A stretch of 64,000 bases of DNA from Bhargavaea beijingensis (GTDB taxonomy: Bacteria > Bacillota > Bacilli > Bacillales_A > Planococcaceae). The position numbers and the translations under genes are program-made. Positions 13,488-23,456 of this stretch are shown here, one piece after another. The first letter of the stretch is position 1. Every line of letters begins with the position of its first letter. The notes beneath the pieces are model-generated. The model saw only the letters and a list, made by a program, of their open reading frames with translations. It was not told the origin of the DNA and ran no database searches. The DNA is taken from NCBI RefSeq assembly GCF_900101985.1, contig NZ_FNAR01000003.1:1-64000 (forward strand). The letters are read 5' to 3'.

Positions 13488-16452
13488 ACGATTCTTCCTG
13501 AATGATGGTTTCACCGGTACGCCACCTTTTGACGAGCCATGCAGCAATCAGCAGAATAACTGCCGAAATACCCGCGATTGCAGCTCCGGAGTCAAACAAA
13601 GTGACAGGGTCATACTTGATCGACATATAAACCGGCGAGAGGATATCCGGAATGTTGGTTTCCGGAACACCCAATTTCAGTAGTGGGGCGATGTACAGGC
13701 AGACCAGCCCAATCGCCGCAATCCAGCCCGCGGTTTCAGCCGCATCAAGCGCCGCACTGATCAGCGCCGCTCCCGCAATGACGATGAGAATGGTGAAAAT
13801 CGTCCATTCCAGCGCCCGCTGGTCATTTAGCGCATACATATTCACGCTGTAGAGGCTGATGATCAGTCCACTAATCCCACTCAACAATGCAAGCATTCCA
13901 GTCCGGAGCAACGGGGTGCCTTCCCGCATCTTATGACTGAAGAATCCAATCGCCAGGCTGGTGATCATCAGGATGACAAATAGGATAGCCGGCGGCACTT
14001 TTTTCATCTCTTCTCCTGCAACCGCCTCGCCTCTGACACTGAGCGGATTGGTGAAGTGATCGAAAACATATCCATTTTCCTGTCCGTCCACGTACGTATT
14101 GTCGAGGAATCCTGCAACGTCCTCATTGAATGCCGAAATCGCTTCCAGGTTCTGCTGCCATGTTCTGCTGTACGAATCGGTCGCGTTTTCAAAGCCTTCC
14201 GCTTTGCCCTGGAGCTCACGGGCATAGCCGACAATACTGTCCTGACCTTCCGATACTGCATTCATTGTCGAACTCAAACTGAGAAGCTGCATGCCAATCG
14301 TCTGCTGGCCGGAGACAAGCTCTCCTTCGTTTGCGGAGATCTCCGGCTCGCTGCCCGGAAGGCGGGTACCGGGTTCACGTAGCTGGGCAAGAAGTGAATC
14401 CGCCTGATCTCCGATCGACTGAAGATTTTCAAGAAGCTTCACATGTTGCATACCGACGGACTCTTCATATCCGGTGACAATCGCAGCGAATGAAGAATTC
14501 CACTCTTCAACACGCGCACCTGTCTCAGGAAGCCCTTCACTGACCTTTGCCCACTGGAGCAATTCCTCTTCTTTCAGAGCTGCAACGTTTTTCGTCAGCG
14601 TCTGGATGATCTCGTCTTTCAGTACTTCGTCTTTCCGCTGCTGGCGCCCGTTCTTCCGATCTTCATCTAGGGTGAACGCCATTTGCTCCAGAGTCGCATA
14701 GTAAACTAGGAGTGAGTCAAGATCTTTGGCTGCCGGCGCCTGCTTGAACAGTCCTCTCAGTTCCTTCTTTCGTTCCGGTGAGAGGAGATTCGACTCAAGA
14801 AGTCCCGCTTCTTTCCGTTCAATCTCCCGGACGATCGCGACTGCATCTTCCGGATAGTCTTCGAGGTACAGTTTCGTCTCCGAATAGATTGCCATGAGCC
14901 GTTCATAAGCGCTCAACAATTCACCGTAGTAGCCCGCAGCAACTTTTGCAACATTTTCTTTGGCTTCCTCTTCACTGTTGCCGTTACCACTGCCACTTCC
15001 ATTGTTGCCCTCGTTGCCATTGCCGTTTTCTTCTTTCTCGGCCTCTTCTTCCTTAGCCCCGATGGACTGGTTCACATCTGAAAGCTGACTGGACAATTCA
15101 TCCAATCGGACCGGAATCTCTGACTCCGGCTGTTCTTCCACGATCTGTTGCTTCAGCCCATCGATCGATGCGGCCAGTGCGGTGATGGTTTCCTTTTCTT
15201 CTTCAAGAGAAGGCAGTCCGTCCCCTTCAGCAGGGGGTTCCGGTTCTGGCTGTTCCGGTGGTGTCGGTTCTTCTTTTTCGTGCTCTTCGGACATTTTTTC
15301 AAGTTCGTCTAAAATATCGCTGAAGTCACCAGGTTTGGGTAAATCCTCATCCTCTACTTCTACAGGAGGAATAATAGAACCGGCACCTTTTTTAATATTT
15401 TCCTGCAAGGTACCTATCAGTGTGTCGTTGTATTCATCAATCGCCGTTCCCTGCAGCGCGAGAATTTCTTCAGCCTGGCGTTCTGCCTGTTTGAGGCGGA
15501 TTTGTTCAAGGTCACTGAACTTCTCCTGATTGGCTGCAATCTGCTTATTTATCTTTTCCAATTGCGCAGCCATTTGGCCGTTATTTTCCTTTAGGCGGCG
15601 GACGGTTTCGTCATACTCCGCCGCCTGTCCTGCAGCCATCTGCTGGATTTTCGCGATGCTGTCCGACTGAAGATCTTCCAGGATGCTGCGCTGTTCCAGT
15701 TGGAATGCCTGGTAGGACTGGACATTCTGTAGGAATCCCGAAAGTTCGGACTCGAATGCCTCGACATGATCGACACGGGCTGCATGGTCCTGAGTGGCTG
15801 CACCTTCAATGGTCTCCCTCAGTTGTTCCATCTGTTCGCGCTGCCGCTTCATGACATCCGCAAGTTCAGAAGATCCCGGGTCGTAGTACGCGACCATGGC
15901 GTCCAGGAACTCACTTTCCTTTTCCAGGACCGATGAAAACTCTTTCTTGATATGATCCATTTCGATAGCGACGTAGCTCCAGTACATCGTGGATATTTTG
16001 CTGTTGACGCGTTCTGTCGCGCGCTCAATCTCTTTTAGTACGTTTTGTTTCGAGTCCGCGTTCTTCTGTTGCTGGATGGTGTAATTGAATTCAGCTTTTT
16101 GCGGATTCTGTTCATCATAGGACATGATATTTGAAGAAAAGTCGGATGGAATATACAGGACGGCATCGTAACGGTTTGATTTCAGCCCGCTTTCCGCAGC
16201 GCCCCGGCCAGTCACTTCCCAGTTATATTCGGAGTCTTCCGAGAGGATGGAGAGGACCTCTTTTCCCATCTCGATCTTTTGTTCTTCCCGTTCACTGCCA
16301 AGGTCCTCGTTGACTACGGCGATTGTCCGTTCCGCCGGTTTGGCGAACGATGTGAAACTGCCCGACATGAACCCGAAAAACAGGACAGGCAGCGCGAGGA
16401 TGGCGATGATCCCCCCAATGATCGGTGCCGCTTTTTTGACGTTGCTTTTCAT
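13477..16452 (-). CDS. esaA: T7SS protein EsaA (YueB-like)
   Basis: A 991-residue membrane protein with one N-terminal helix (IIGGIIAILALPVLFFGFMS), a very large extracytoplasmic coiled-coil region and about five C-terminal helices. This is the plan of EsaA/YueB, which projects through the cell wall and is the SPP1 phage receptor in B. subtilis. The ectodomain holds two low-complexity inserts, a Pro/Glu-rich one (PTPPEQPEPEPPAEG, about residue 410) and an Asn/Gly/Ser-rich one (NGNGNEGNNGSGSGNGN, about residue 495). The ATG at 16452 overlaps the essC stop (ATGA) and has GGAG at good spacing; the upstream Met at 16479 lacks one. Confidence 0.88.
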   Translation of the reverse strand: MKSNVKKAAPIIGGIIAILALPVLFFGFMSGSFTSFAKPAERTIAVVNEDLGSEREEQKIEMGKEVLSILSEDSEYNWEVTGRGAAESGLKSNRYDAVLYIPSDFSSNIMSYDEQNPQKAEFNYTIQQQKNADSKQNVLKEIERATERVNSKISTMYWSYVAIEMDHIKKEFSSVLEKESEFLDAMVAYYDPGSSELADVMKRQREQMEQLRETIEGAATQDHAARVDHVEAFESELSGFLQNVQSYQAFQLEQRSILEDLQSDSIAKIQQMAAGQAAEYDETVRRLKENNGQMAAQLEKINKQIAANQEKFSDLEQIRLKQAERQAEEILALQGTAIDEYNDTLIGTLQENIKKGAGSIIPPVEVEDEDLPKPGDFSDILDELEKMSEEHEKEEPTPPEQPEPEPPAEGDGLPSLEEEKETITALAASIDGLKQQIVEEQPESEIPVRLDELSSQLSDVNQSIGAKEEEAEKEENGNGNEGNNGSGSGNGNSEEEAKENVAKVAAGYYGELLSAYERLMAIYSETKLYLEDYPEDAVAIVREIERKEAGLLESNLLSPERKKELRGLFKQAPAAKDLDSLLVYYATLEQMAFTLDEDRKNGRQQRKDEVLKDEIIQTLTKNVAALKEEELLQWAKVSEGLPETGARVEEWNSSFAAIVTGYEESVGMQHVKLLENLQSIGDQADSLLAQLREPGTRLPGSEPEISANEGELVSGQQTIGMQLLSLSSTMNAVSEGQDSIVGYARELQGKAEGFENATDSYSRTWQQNLEAISAFNEDVAGFLDNTYVDGQENGYVFDHFTNPLSVRGEAVAGEEMKKVPPAILFVILMITSLAIGFFSHKMREGTPLLRTGMLALLSGISGLIISLYSVNMYALNDQRALEWTIFTILIVIAGAALISAALDAAETAGWIAAIGLVCLYIAPLLKLGVPETNIPDILSPVYMSIKYDPVTLFDSGAAIAGISAVILLIAAWLVKRWRTGETIIQEESYES

Positions 16453-19400
16453 CGTACGTTCTCCTTCTCCATTGTGCATAACGGAATCATGATTTTCGTG
16501 CTGTTCCCGTTCAGGATGTAGTGTGCAAAGCCTGCAGGAAGCTCGGCTTCTTTCCGTTCGTATGGAACGTTGAAGAGCGTCTGCTCAGACTTCTTCATGA
16601 ATACGAGTGCCTGGCGGACAAGTTTCAGTTCATTCGTAAATGCATCGTAGCCTTTCGCGAACTCGGCATTGTTGCCGGACACGGCCACATTGAAACCGAG
16701 ATGCCCATAGTTTTTCATGAGTTTGACAAGCCTTTCCTGTATACGGGAGTCCACGGTCTGCATGAACCTCGAATATCCGTCGATAAACAGGTAAACAGGG
16801 ACGGGACGGAATGCGGAACCGGTTTGCACCGCTGCGACATATGCGGCTTCAGCCTCCTGCAAGTACATTTCCGCATCGCTGATCCATTGTTCCAACTGTT
16901 CCTTCGTCTCTGCGTAGGTGACGCCAGGGTCTTGGGCGTAATCAGATAGGCCTCGCTCGAACGAGTCGAATACTGCGACCGGGCCCGTCTGCTGCTTTCT
17001 GGCCGTCCGGAGCAACTGCTTCATTGCATTTGTCTTGCCCCGGCCGGGCAGACCGACCAAAAGGAGATGGCGGTGTTTGCTGAAGTCGACCGAAACCGGC
17101 AGGACAGACTCTTCGTCCAGACCAATCGGTATCCTGCCTGCAGCGGCGGCAAGCCCGGCAAGTTCGTCGAAACGGTGTGCCGGCAATTCCGCCGGCAGCA
17201 TCGGAATCGGAGATGGGCCATCTTGCCCTGCATACTGCCTCCGGAGTTCCTGAACCTTCGCCTTGACTCCGTTCAGGACGCCAAAATCATCCGCTCCATC
17301 CGCCGGCAGGAACAGTTGGCCGAACTGTGTTTCTTCGGTTTTGATAATCGCCCGTCCCGGAAATGGTTCCGGCGTAAATGGCGGGCGCCCGATCATCCCA
17401 TACATTTCGGACGAGTCCATGAGGTAATGGACAATCTTCACCTTCAGATTGTTCATGAGGTGATGGCGGACCGACTGCGGGCGGGTCGCCGTAAGAAGGA
17501 GATGGATGCCCAGCGCCGAGCCGTCCCGGCTGAACTGGCTCATCTGCAGCTCCAGTTCTTCCAGCTCATCACGGATGATGTCGTAGTTGTCGATTGCAAG
17601 ATAGATCAACGGCAGGGGCCGCCCGGAAATCTGATTGTACATGCGAATGGAGCTGACTTCGGCCTGCTGGAACAACTGCTTCCGCTTACCGATTTCCGCC
17701 CGGATCATCCGGACCAGCTTGTCCCGCTTCAACTCTTCGTCGAGGGTCAGATAGTCTGCGGAGTGCGGAAGCTGGCGGAGCGGAAGCAACGTCCCGTTGC
17801 CATAATCCAGAAGATAGAAATGCGCCTCTTCCGGTGTCATGACCCCTGCAATGCCCAGAAGGAGCGATTGCAGCGTATAGGATTTGCCGTAGCCGGCCGA
17901 CCCGAAGATGCCGACATTCCCGTCGGCCATCGGTTCATAGCCGACTGCCCGCTGGCTCTGCTTTTCCGGTTCATCGATGACGGCGATGGCGAAGCCTTTG
18001 CCGTCGTATCGATAGCCGCCTGCATTCACAATCCGTCCAGGAAGCGGCGGCAGCCATGGGCTTGGGAGCCTCCGGATTCCAAGCCCGTCCGCAGTCGATG
18101 CGATGGAAGCCGTCACGGCCTCGATTTCCGTCAGGCCGCTTCGTCTGCCAGTTGCAACAGCGGACAGGCCGGTAAGCGGCTCCAGTCCGAGATCGGTGAC
18201 AATGGCCACTTCATCTTCCCCGTCATGCGTTTCGTTCTGATAAGGCGCCCCGCTCCAGGCTGACTGGAACAGTTCATACACTTCATTGTTGCCGACCTGC
18301 AAATAACCGCGTCCGGTCACGGTGAGATTCGCCGCATCCCCGTTTTTCAGGATTTCCTTGCTGTCTGAAGCGTCCTGCACTTTAAGGGCGATCCGGAATC
18401 TTGCGTTGCTCCAGATCTGGTCGTCGATGATGCCGCCCGGCTTCTGTGTCGCCAGAATCAGATGGACCCCCAGGCTTCGGCCGATTCGGGCCGCACTGAC
18501 AAGTTCACGGATGAACTCCGGCTCTTCTGTCTTCAGCTCGGCGAATTCATCCGAGATGAGGAACAGATGCGGCATCGGCTCCTGTGCCTCTCCATTTTTA
18601 TAGAGTTCGGTATATTCATCGATATGGGTAACGGTATGCCGGTCGAAAAGCCGCTGCCTGCGCTTGAGCTCGCTCTTGATCGAGGCAAGGGCACGGTCAC
18701 TGAAGTTCCGGCTTCCTTCGATATTGGTGATGGTGCCCAGCAGGTGCGGGATGTTGCGGAACGGCTGGGCCATGCCCCCGCCCTTGTAGTCGATCAGCAG
18801 AAATGCGACTTCATGAGGATGGAATTTGACCGCCAGCGAAAGGATATAGGTCTGAAGAAACTCTGACTTCCCCGAGCCTGTGGTTCCGGCTAAAAGCCCG
18901 TGAGGACCATGGGCCTTCTCATGGAGGTTCAGCTCAATCAGGTCCTCTCGTCCCTTGTATCCGACAGGGGCTGCCAGTGAGCGTGCAGACTCGTTGACAC
19001 GCCAGTTTTCAGCGATCGGTAAATCGTCCGCTTCCGTCACGCCATACATTTCAAGGAAGCTTACCATCGAAGGCAGGGAGTTGGTCACCCCCGTCTGATG
19101 GTCAAGTGTCCGCAGCATCCGCGCGAACCGTTCATTCCCTGTCACTTCCTGCGCATCAAGCCTGAAACGGGTGTCCGCTGCGATCCCATCCCGTATGAGA
19201 ATATCACCCTCACGGTCATTGACGTACCGCACCAGCATATGAACATTCTCCGTGATCCGCTCTTTCGCGTTGGCCGTGAAGATGACGGAAATGCCCAAGG
19301 CTTCATGGTCCTTCCCTTCAAGAAACTCCATGATGATATGTTCCGACAGCAGCTTGTAGTCGGACACGATGAATACGAGGTGGGGCAAAAAGCGTATCTT

Positions 19401-20924
19401 GCCTTTGTTCTCATCATTGTCACGCTCCCTCAAAATCTCGTAGAGCGATCCCAGCAACTGGTCACGGGTCCGTTCATCGTGGATCAGCCCTTTCGCATTC
19501 ATGTGCGGCAGTTGGAAATGCGGCAGCCATTTCATCCATTCCACTTCTCCATATCGGGCGGTGTCGAACACATAGATGAACCTGACATCATGATAGCTAT
19601 GGAAAAAGGACAGCTGTCCGATAATTTGGCCGATCTCCTTCCGGATGACTTCCTCCTTACCGAACATCCCGATCATCCCCTTGGACAGGTCGGCTGTGAT
19701 CGGAGCGTTCCGAAGTTCCCGGTACACTGCCTCCATCCGTTTCGACTGCTCGATGAGATCATCCGCTTCCCGATTGGCAAGGTCACCCGCTGAAAGCGAA
19801 AGACTGTAGCTTGCCGGCACCGTGCCGGTCCCTAATCTGAACTGCAGAAAGTCCGCATTGTCCCTCGCCTTCTCCCAAATCCTGCCCGACAGTCCTTCCG
19901 TCAGCCGCTTTAGTTCGTGGAATGGAGGGAAATGGTAGTCAAGCATCCTCTGTTGGCCTTCACGGAGTTCATGAAGCTCCTCACGCATATTTTCCAGATA
20001 CGCCTTGTAAACCCTGCGCCTCTTTTCTTCCTGAAGCTTTCGGCGTTTTCGTTCCTTGAAGTACTGGACAGTCGACGTGATGATCGTCACGGTGAACATC
20101 GAGATGGATATCAGGATGAACAGCCCCCGGGGGATGAAGATCACGACCAGAGACATGACAATCAGCATGACGAGCGGAGGCAGGATAACCAGCCAGAGCC
20201 CCCTCCCCTCATCCGGCTGTTCCTGCATCGGGAAAGACAGTGATACCTTATCATCGGGCGCCTGGTGGATCAGTCGCGGGGTGCGCCGGTAGACCGGGTA
20301 GGTTTTTTTCACCTCAGATTCCGGCTCTTCAAAAACCGGAAGGGCCGTCCTGTAGGAATAGGGTGAAGCAACCTCTATTCTGTCGTTCCCTGCCAGTCGG
20401 ATCTCCAGCATGAGCCACTGGATCACATCCCCTTCGCAGAGCCGCACCGCCCCTGATGTCTTCTTTCCGTTCAGGTAAACCGGGTTGCCGAACTTCACGT
20501 CAGCCGACCAGCCGTCCGTCCCTTTCAGCAAGACAACGTTATCGGCTCCTCCGGGTTGGCCAGTGCCTGTCAAGTTTACTGTCGCTTCGGGATTTTCCGT
20601 GGCAAACACCAATTGGTTTTCGAAGCCGATAAAATAGCTTACGCTTTTGCGTGGCGCCGGGGTGATCGCAATATTTAGTGACCGGCCTTTCTGCAGGGCG
20701 GTCAGCTGATCTCCGATTTTGAGAAAACCGATGTCCCCCTGCCGGTCACTGACACGATAGCCGTCGTCCCCGCCTTCAAGCGTGATGGTTCCGTTGGTAA
20801 ATGGGAAATCGAGAACGGTTACCGTGTCATCGGAGGAGGGCCCTATTGACATCCGCTTCGCGGCATATTCATCGAAATCGATTTTTTGGTAGTACTCCGA
20901 ATAATGGACCCACAATTGCTGCAT
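16449..20924 (-). CDS. essC: T7SS motor ATPase EssC (YukBA-like, FtsK/SpoIIIE)
   Basis: A 1491-residue membrane ATPase that drives T7SSb export. Two FHA-like modules fill the first ~190 residues, a pair of helices lies near 235-280 (LWLVILPPLVMLIVMSLVV and GLFILISISMFTVTIITSTV), and three FtsK/SpoIIIE domains follow with Walker A motifs GTTGSGKSE (about 685), GSAGYGKSY (about 1013) and GLPGRGKTN (about 1296). A GTG at 20936 is in frame, but the full AGGAGGTGA ribosome binding site covers it and points to the ATG at 20924. The C-terminal domain is the usual variable, substrate-matching part of EssC. All three P-loops look intact. Confidence 0.93.
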   Translation of the reverse strand: MQQLWVHYSEYYQKIDFDEYAAKRMSIGPSSDDTVTVLDFPFTNGTITLEGGDDGYRVSDRQGDIGFLKIGDQLTALQKGRSLNIAITPAPRKSVSYFIGFENQLVFATENPEATVNLTGTGQPGGADNVVLLKGTDGWSADVKFGNPVYLNGKKTSGAVRLCEGDVIQWLMLEIRLAGNDRIEVASPYSYRTALPVFEEPESEVKKTYPVYRRTPRLIHQAPDDKVSLSFPMQEQPDEGRGLWLVILPPLVMLIVMSLVVIFIPRGLFILISISMFTVTIITSTVQYFKERKRRKLQEEKRRRVYKAYLENMREELHELREGQQRMLDYHFPPFHELKRLTEGLSGRIWEKARDNADFLQFRLGTGTVPASYSLSLSAGDLANREADDLIEQSKRMEAVYRELRNAPITADLSKGMIGMFGKEEVIRKEIGQIIGQLSFFHSYHDVRFIYVFDTARYGEVEWMKWLPHFQLPHMNAKGLIHDERTRDQLLGSLYEILRERDNDENKGKIRFLPHLVFIVSDYKLLSEHIIMEFLEGKDHEALGISVIFTANAKERITENVHMLVRYVNDREGDILIRDGIAADTRFRLDAQEVTGNERFARMLRTLDHQTGVTNSLPSMVSFLEMYGVTEADDLPIAENWRVNESARSLAAPVGYKGREDLIELNLHEKAHGPHGLLAGTTGSGKSEFLQTYILSLAVKFHPHEVAFLLIDYKGGGMAQPFRNIPHLLGTITNIEGSRNFSDRALASIKSELKRRQRLFDRHTVTHIDEYTELYKNGEAQEPMPHLFLISDEFAELKTEEPEFIRELVSAARIGRSLGVHLILATQKPGGIIDDQIWSNARFRIALKVQDASDSKEILKNGDAANLTVTGRGYLQVGNNEVYELFQSAWSGAPYQNETHDGEDEVAIVTDLGLEPLTGLSAVATGRRSGLTEIEAVTASIASTADGLGIRRLPSPWLPPLPGRIVNAGGYRYDGKGFAIAVIDEPEKQSQRAVGYEPMADGNVGIFGSAGYGKSYTLQSLLLGIAGVMTPEEAHFYLLDYGNGTLLPLRQLPHSADYLTLDEELKRDKLVRMIRAEIGKRKQLFQQAEVSSIRMYNQISGRPLPLIYLAIDNYDIIRDELEELELQMSQFSRDGSALGIHLLLTATRPQSVRHHLMNNLKVKIVHYLMDSSEMYGMIGRPPFTPEPFPGRAIIKTEETQFGQLFLPADGADDFGVLNGVKAKVQELRRQYAGQDGPSPIPMLPAELPAHRFDELAGLAAAAGRIPIGLDEESVLPVSVDFSKHRHLLLVGLPGRGKTNAMKQLLRTARKQQTGPVAVFDSFERGLSDYAQDPGVTYAETKEQLEQWISDAEMYLQEAEAAYVAAVQTGSAFRPVPVYLFIDGYSRFMQTVDSRIQERLVKLMKNYGHLGFNVAVSGNNAEFAKGYDAFTNELKLVRQALVFMKKSEQTLFNVPYERKEAELPAGFAHYILNGNSTKIMIPLCTMEKENVR

Positions 20925-20956
20925 GGATTCGTTCACCTCCTATCCTTTCAAACGCT

Positions 20957-22309
20957 CTATGAGCCGCTTTTTTCTTCGGATGCATCGCCTTCCGGTTGAT
21001 CGGTTGGCTTGTCTTCGTTCTTTTGGGATTCCTTCTTCGCATCCCCTTTGTCTGACTTCCCGTCACCATCGGCCTGGCCTGATTTTTCAGGACTCACTGG
21101 CGTTTCCTCTTTTTCCGTTGTGACACTAGCACCAGAAGTTTGCTTTAATTCCTCCATCGCCTTTTGGATCTCTTCAAGTTCCTTGTCGATTTCCCCGATC
21201 TGTTCCTGCTTTTCTTGCCCGCTCAGTTCCTTGTCGGCCCGTATCTGTTCCTGGCGGATGGCGAGCCCGTATGCCAAGAGAACCGGGTCCTCCATCGCAC
21301 GGGCGATATCGACCGCTTCCTCCGCTTCGTTCCGGCCGATGAGCACCCAATACTTCAGATAGTTTTCATCTGTCTTCAGCGTGATGTTTGAACGGATATT
21401 CTCCTTTTGTTCCTCTGTCAATCGTTCATTGATGACATAGGAATCAGCCAGCTCAAAAAGCGAGATATACGGCAGGCTGTCCGGTCTGTAGTCGGATAGT
21501 TCTGTTACGGTATCACTGTAATTCATCGCCAGGTAGGCTTGGTGGGCTGCATGGATTGCAGCTGTCTTCGGTTTTTCATAGACAAAGGTGTACAGAGTAA
21601 ATGCAAGTGAAGGAACGAGGAGTACACCGGAGACAACTCCCAGGATTTTCGCGGTTTTCCACTTCTTCAGCGGGAGGCGGACATTCTCTTGCTCCCGCCG
21701 GTTTACACTCGCTATTGCCCTGTCAATATAGGCCCTGAGCGCGTCCGGATCCGCAGCTGCCATGACAGCTGCGGGATGCGGTTTTAAATCGAGTGTATCG
21801 TGGTGATGAAGATACTCTTCGAACTTCCGTGACCCGTCCACCGCAACAGCAACCGCCGCTTTTGTCTCCTGCCAAATCCGAGCCGGGTCCGGTGATTCTG
21901 GCGGCAGGCTGTCCGTCACACCAAAATGCAGAAAATGCGGTGTCATTCCGCTGTCAACCACAATATTTTCCGGGCAGACAATGGGCTGAAGCCGACCTTT
22001 GCTAAACCGTTCTGCCAGGTCGACAAGCTTGGAGGTGAAGATCCACCTTGTCTTCTCATCCTCAGCAATAAGCGAATTAAACCGCTTATAACGCTCCGGG
22101 AATGAAACAGTAATTTTCAGTTCGTCACCGCTAAGATCGATCTCTTTCCGGATGACCGGATCGGCTGCAGACAGAAATGAGATTTCGGCTTCATTATTCA
22201 TCCCGATCCGTTCTGTCTGGAAAATGAACGAACTTTGATGGTCCTCATGCAGGATATCCGCGTCCAGCAATTTCTCCATATAAGTAAGCGGTTGTTTATC
22301 GATCGCCAT
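20957..22309 (-). CDS. essB: T7SS pseudokinase membrane protein EssB (YukC-like)
   Basis: A 450-residue protein with a cytoplasmic pseudokinase-like N-terminal domain (about 1-215), one membrane helix (ILGVVSGVLLVPSLAFTLYT, about 233-252) and a helical C-terminal domain ending in a long charged Glu/Lys-rich tail (about 385-450, KGDAKKESQKNEDKPTDQPE). This is the EssB/YukC plan; EssB links EssC to the rest of the channel. AAAGGGG precedes the ATG. It sits between esaB and essC, as in B. subtilis. Confidence 0.9.
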   Translation of the reverse strand: MAIDKQPLTYMEKLLDADILHEDHQSSFIFQTERIGMNNEAEISFLSAADPVIRKEIDLSGDELKITVSFPERYKRFNSLIAEDEKTRWIFTSKLVDLAERFSKGRLQPIVCPENIVVDSGMTPHFLHFGVTDSLPPESPDPARIWQETKAAVAVAVDGSRKFEEYLHHHDTLDLKPHPAAVMAAADPDALRAYIDRAIASVNRREQENVRLPLKKWKTAKILGVVSGVLLVPSLAFTLYTFVYEKPKTAAIHAAHQAYLAMNYSDTVTELSDYRPDSLPYISLFELADSYVINERLTEEQKENIRSNITLKTDENYLKYWVLIGRNEAEEAVDIARAMEDPVLLAYGLAIRQEQIRADKELSGQEKQEQIGEIDKELEEIQKAMEELKQTSGASVTTEKEETPVSPEKSGQADGDGKSDKGDAKKESQKNEDKPTDQPEGDASEEKSGS

Positions 22310-22365
22310 TTCGGTCTACCCCTTTGCTAAGTTCAAACTCTATATGTATGTGGTGAAAGATGCTT

Positions 22366-22605
22366 TCAAAGGATTTCCAAGCGGTCCCCGCTCTGGATGC
22401 CGCACTTTGCTAATGTTAAATGTCCTGGAACCACCTGGTTTTTATTGGCGATCCTGATCCAGTGCCCTTCCCGCTGGGATTTTGTCACACCCTGTGCCTG
22501 GCGGGCAATCTCTGTCACTTTCTTCATTGTGTGATAATCCGACAGCCGGAGGTCGAAAACCCCTCCATCATAATGGGTCAGGTCCACAGTGATCTCGATG
22601 TACAT
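22366..22605 (-). CDS. esaB: Ubiquitin-like T7SS protein EsaB (YukD)
   Basis: A 79-residue protein with the beta-grasp ubiquitin-like fold of YukD/EsaB: strand MYIEITVDL, a strand/helix region DLRLSDYHTMKKVTEIARQ and the terminal GIQSGDRLEIL. It acts in the cytoplasm as a T7SS accessory factor. GGGGGTGA precedes the ATG. It is separated from esxA by a hairpin and from essB by about 55 bases. Confidence 0.88.
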   Translation of the reverse strand: MYIEITVDLTHYDGGVFDLRLSDYHTMKKVTEIARQAQGVTKSQREGHWIRIANKNQVVPGHLTLAKCGIQSGDRLEIL

Positions 22606-22632
22606 ACAGTCACCCCCGCATTAATGAAGGAA

Positions 22633-22662
22633 GAGCGCCTTCCGGTTGGTTGAAAGGCGCTC
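22633..22662 (-). terminator. Hairpin between esxA and esaB (possible attenuator)
   Basis: GAGCGCCTT (22633-22641) and AAGGCGCTC (22654-22662) form a perfect 9-bp stem. On the minus strand it is followed by TTCCTTC, a weak T tract, so it may be only a partial terminator or an mRNA-stabilising end. Such an element would let esxA be made in excess over the rest of the operon. Confidence 0.5.
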
Positions 22663-22687
22663 CAAGAAATATTCACCGCGTGGCAGA

Positions 22688-22981
22688 TCAGCTGCGGATT
22701 TGGCCGGCAATCTGCTCGTCCGCATCACGAAGGGCTTGTCCTGTGCGGTTCAGCTGAACACCGATTTCCGAAAGAAGATCACGCATGTCATTGAAGTGTG
22801 GCTTGAGACGTTCATACTGCTCAGCGAATGCACGGCTCGAAGCACCCTCCCATACGGAAGTGAGTTCCGAAATCATACCGTCGAGACGGCCGATCTGCGC
22901 TGCCACTTCTCCGGATTCATTATTGTAGCGGTTGGACATAGCTTCCAGTTCGGCTGGGGTTACGCGAATGATACCTGACAT
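22688..22981 (-). CDS. esxA: WXG100 protein EsxA (YukE)
   Basis: A 97-residue helical hairpin of the WXG100 family; the turn motif is Trp-Glu-Gly (VWEGASS, about residue 44). It is the conserved secreted component of T7SSb and is needed for export of other substrates. An in-frame start lies at 22990, but AAGGAG overlaps that position and is nine bases from the ATG at 22981, giving MSGIIRVTPAEL. A YxxxD/E-type export signal fits at the C-terminus. It is first in the core operon. Confidence 0.92.
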   Translation of the reverse strand: MSGIIRVTPAELEAMSNRYNNESGEVAAQIGRLDGMISELTSVWEGASSRAFAEQYERLKPHFNDMRDLLSEIGVQLNRTGQALRDADEQIAGQIRS

Positions 22982-23135
22982 TTCATCCATCTCCTTTTTG
23001 GTTCAAAGTATTTAAAATAACTGCTGTCTGGCGAATCAGCTCGGCGCTCTTCACCGCAGGTATTTCCGACACATCATGGGCAATCTGTCATAACCGGGTG
23101 GGATTCCCTGGCATTCTTTAAATCTTTCTTTCTAT

Positions 23136-23165
23136 TGAATACCATTTGTACAGGCCAATTGTCAA
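23136..23165 (-). promoter_or_regulatory. Candidate promoter of the esxA operon
   Basis: On the minus strand TTGACA (23160-23165), an 18-base spacer and TATTCA (23136-23141) preceded by TGG, an extended -10. It would give a 5' leader of about 150 bases before esxA. The rest of the 475-base gap 22982-23456 holds no recognisable gene. Confidence 0.5.
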
Positions 23166-23456
23166 AAAAGATTCGAAATCAAGATTCATAAAATTAGGAC
23201 CTTAGGAATTGTAAACACTACTTTCAAGGTATTAAAAACCAAAATTAAACACCTTTATTACGAAGAATTGTAGATACATATGCCCTTTAATGGGATTAAA
23301 AAACAGATCTAAAGACCGATAGAGCTCACGCTTATAAGGGTATTAAGATTCATTTTAAAACCCTGATTCTTCCTTATCTTGAATCCATACTAATTTTAAT
23401 GAAAATAATAAAAACGACATCCGCCGGCATATATCGGAACTATGATTACTCTCCTT

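Noticed and set aside
17067-18263. 398-codon open frame antisense to essC
   Set aside because: Antisense shadow of the EssC ATPase domains; composition is rich in Arg, Gln and Pro as expected for a mirror frame.
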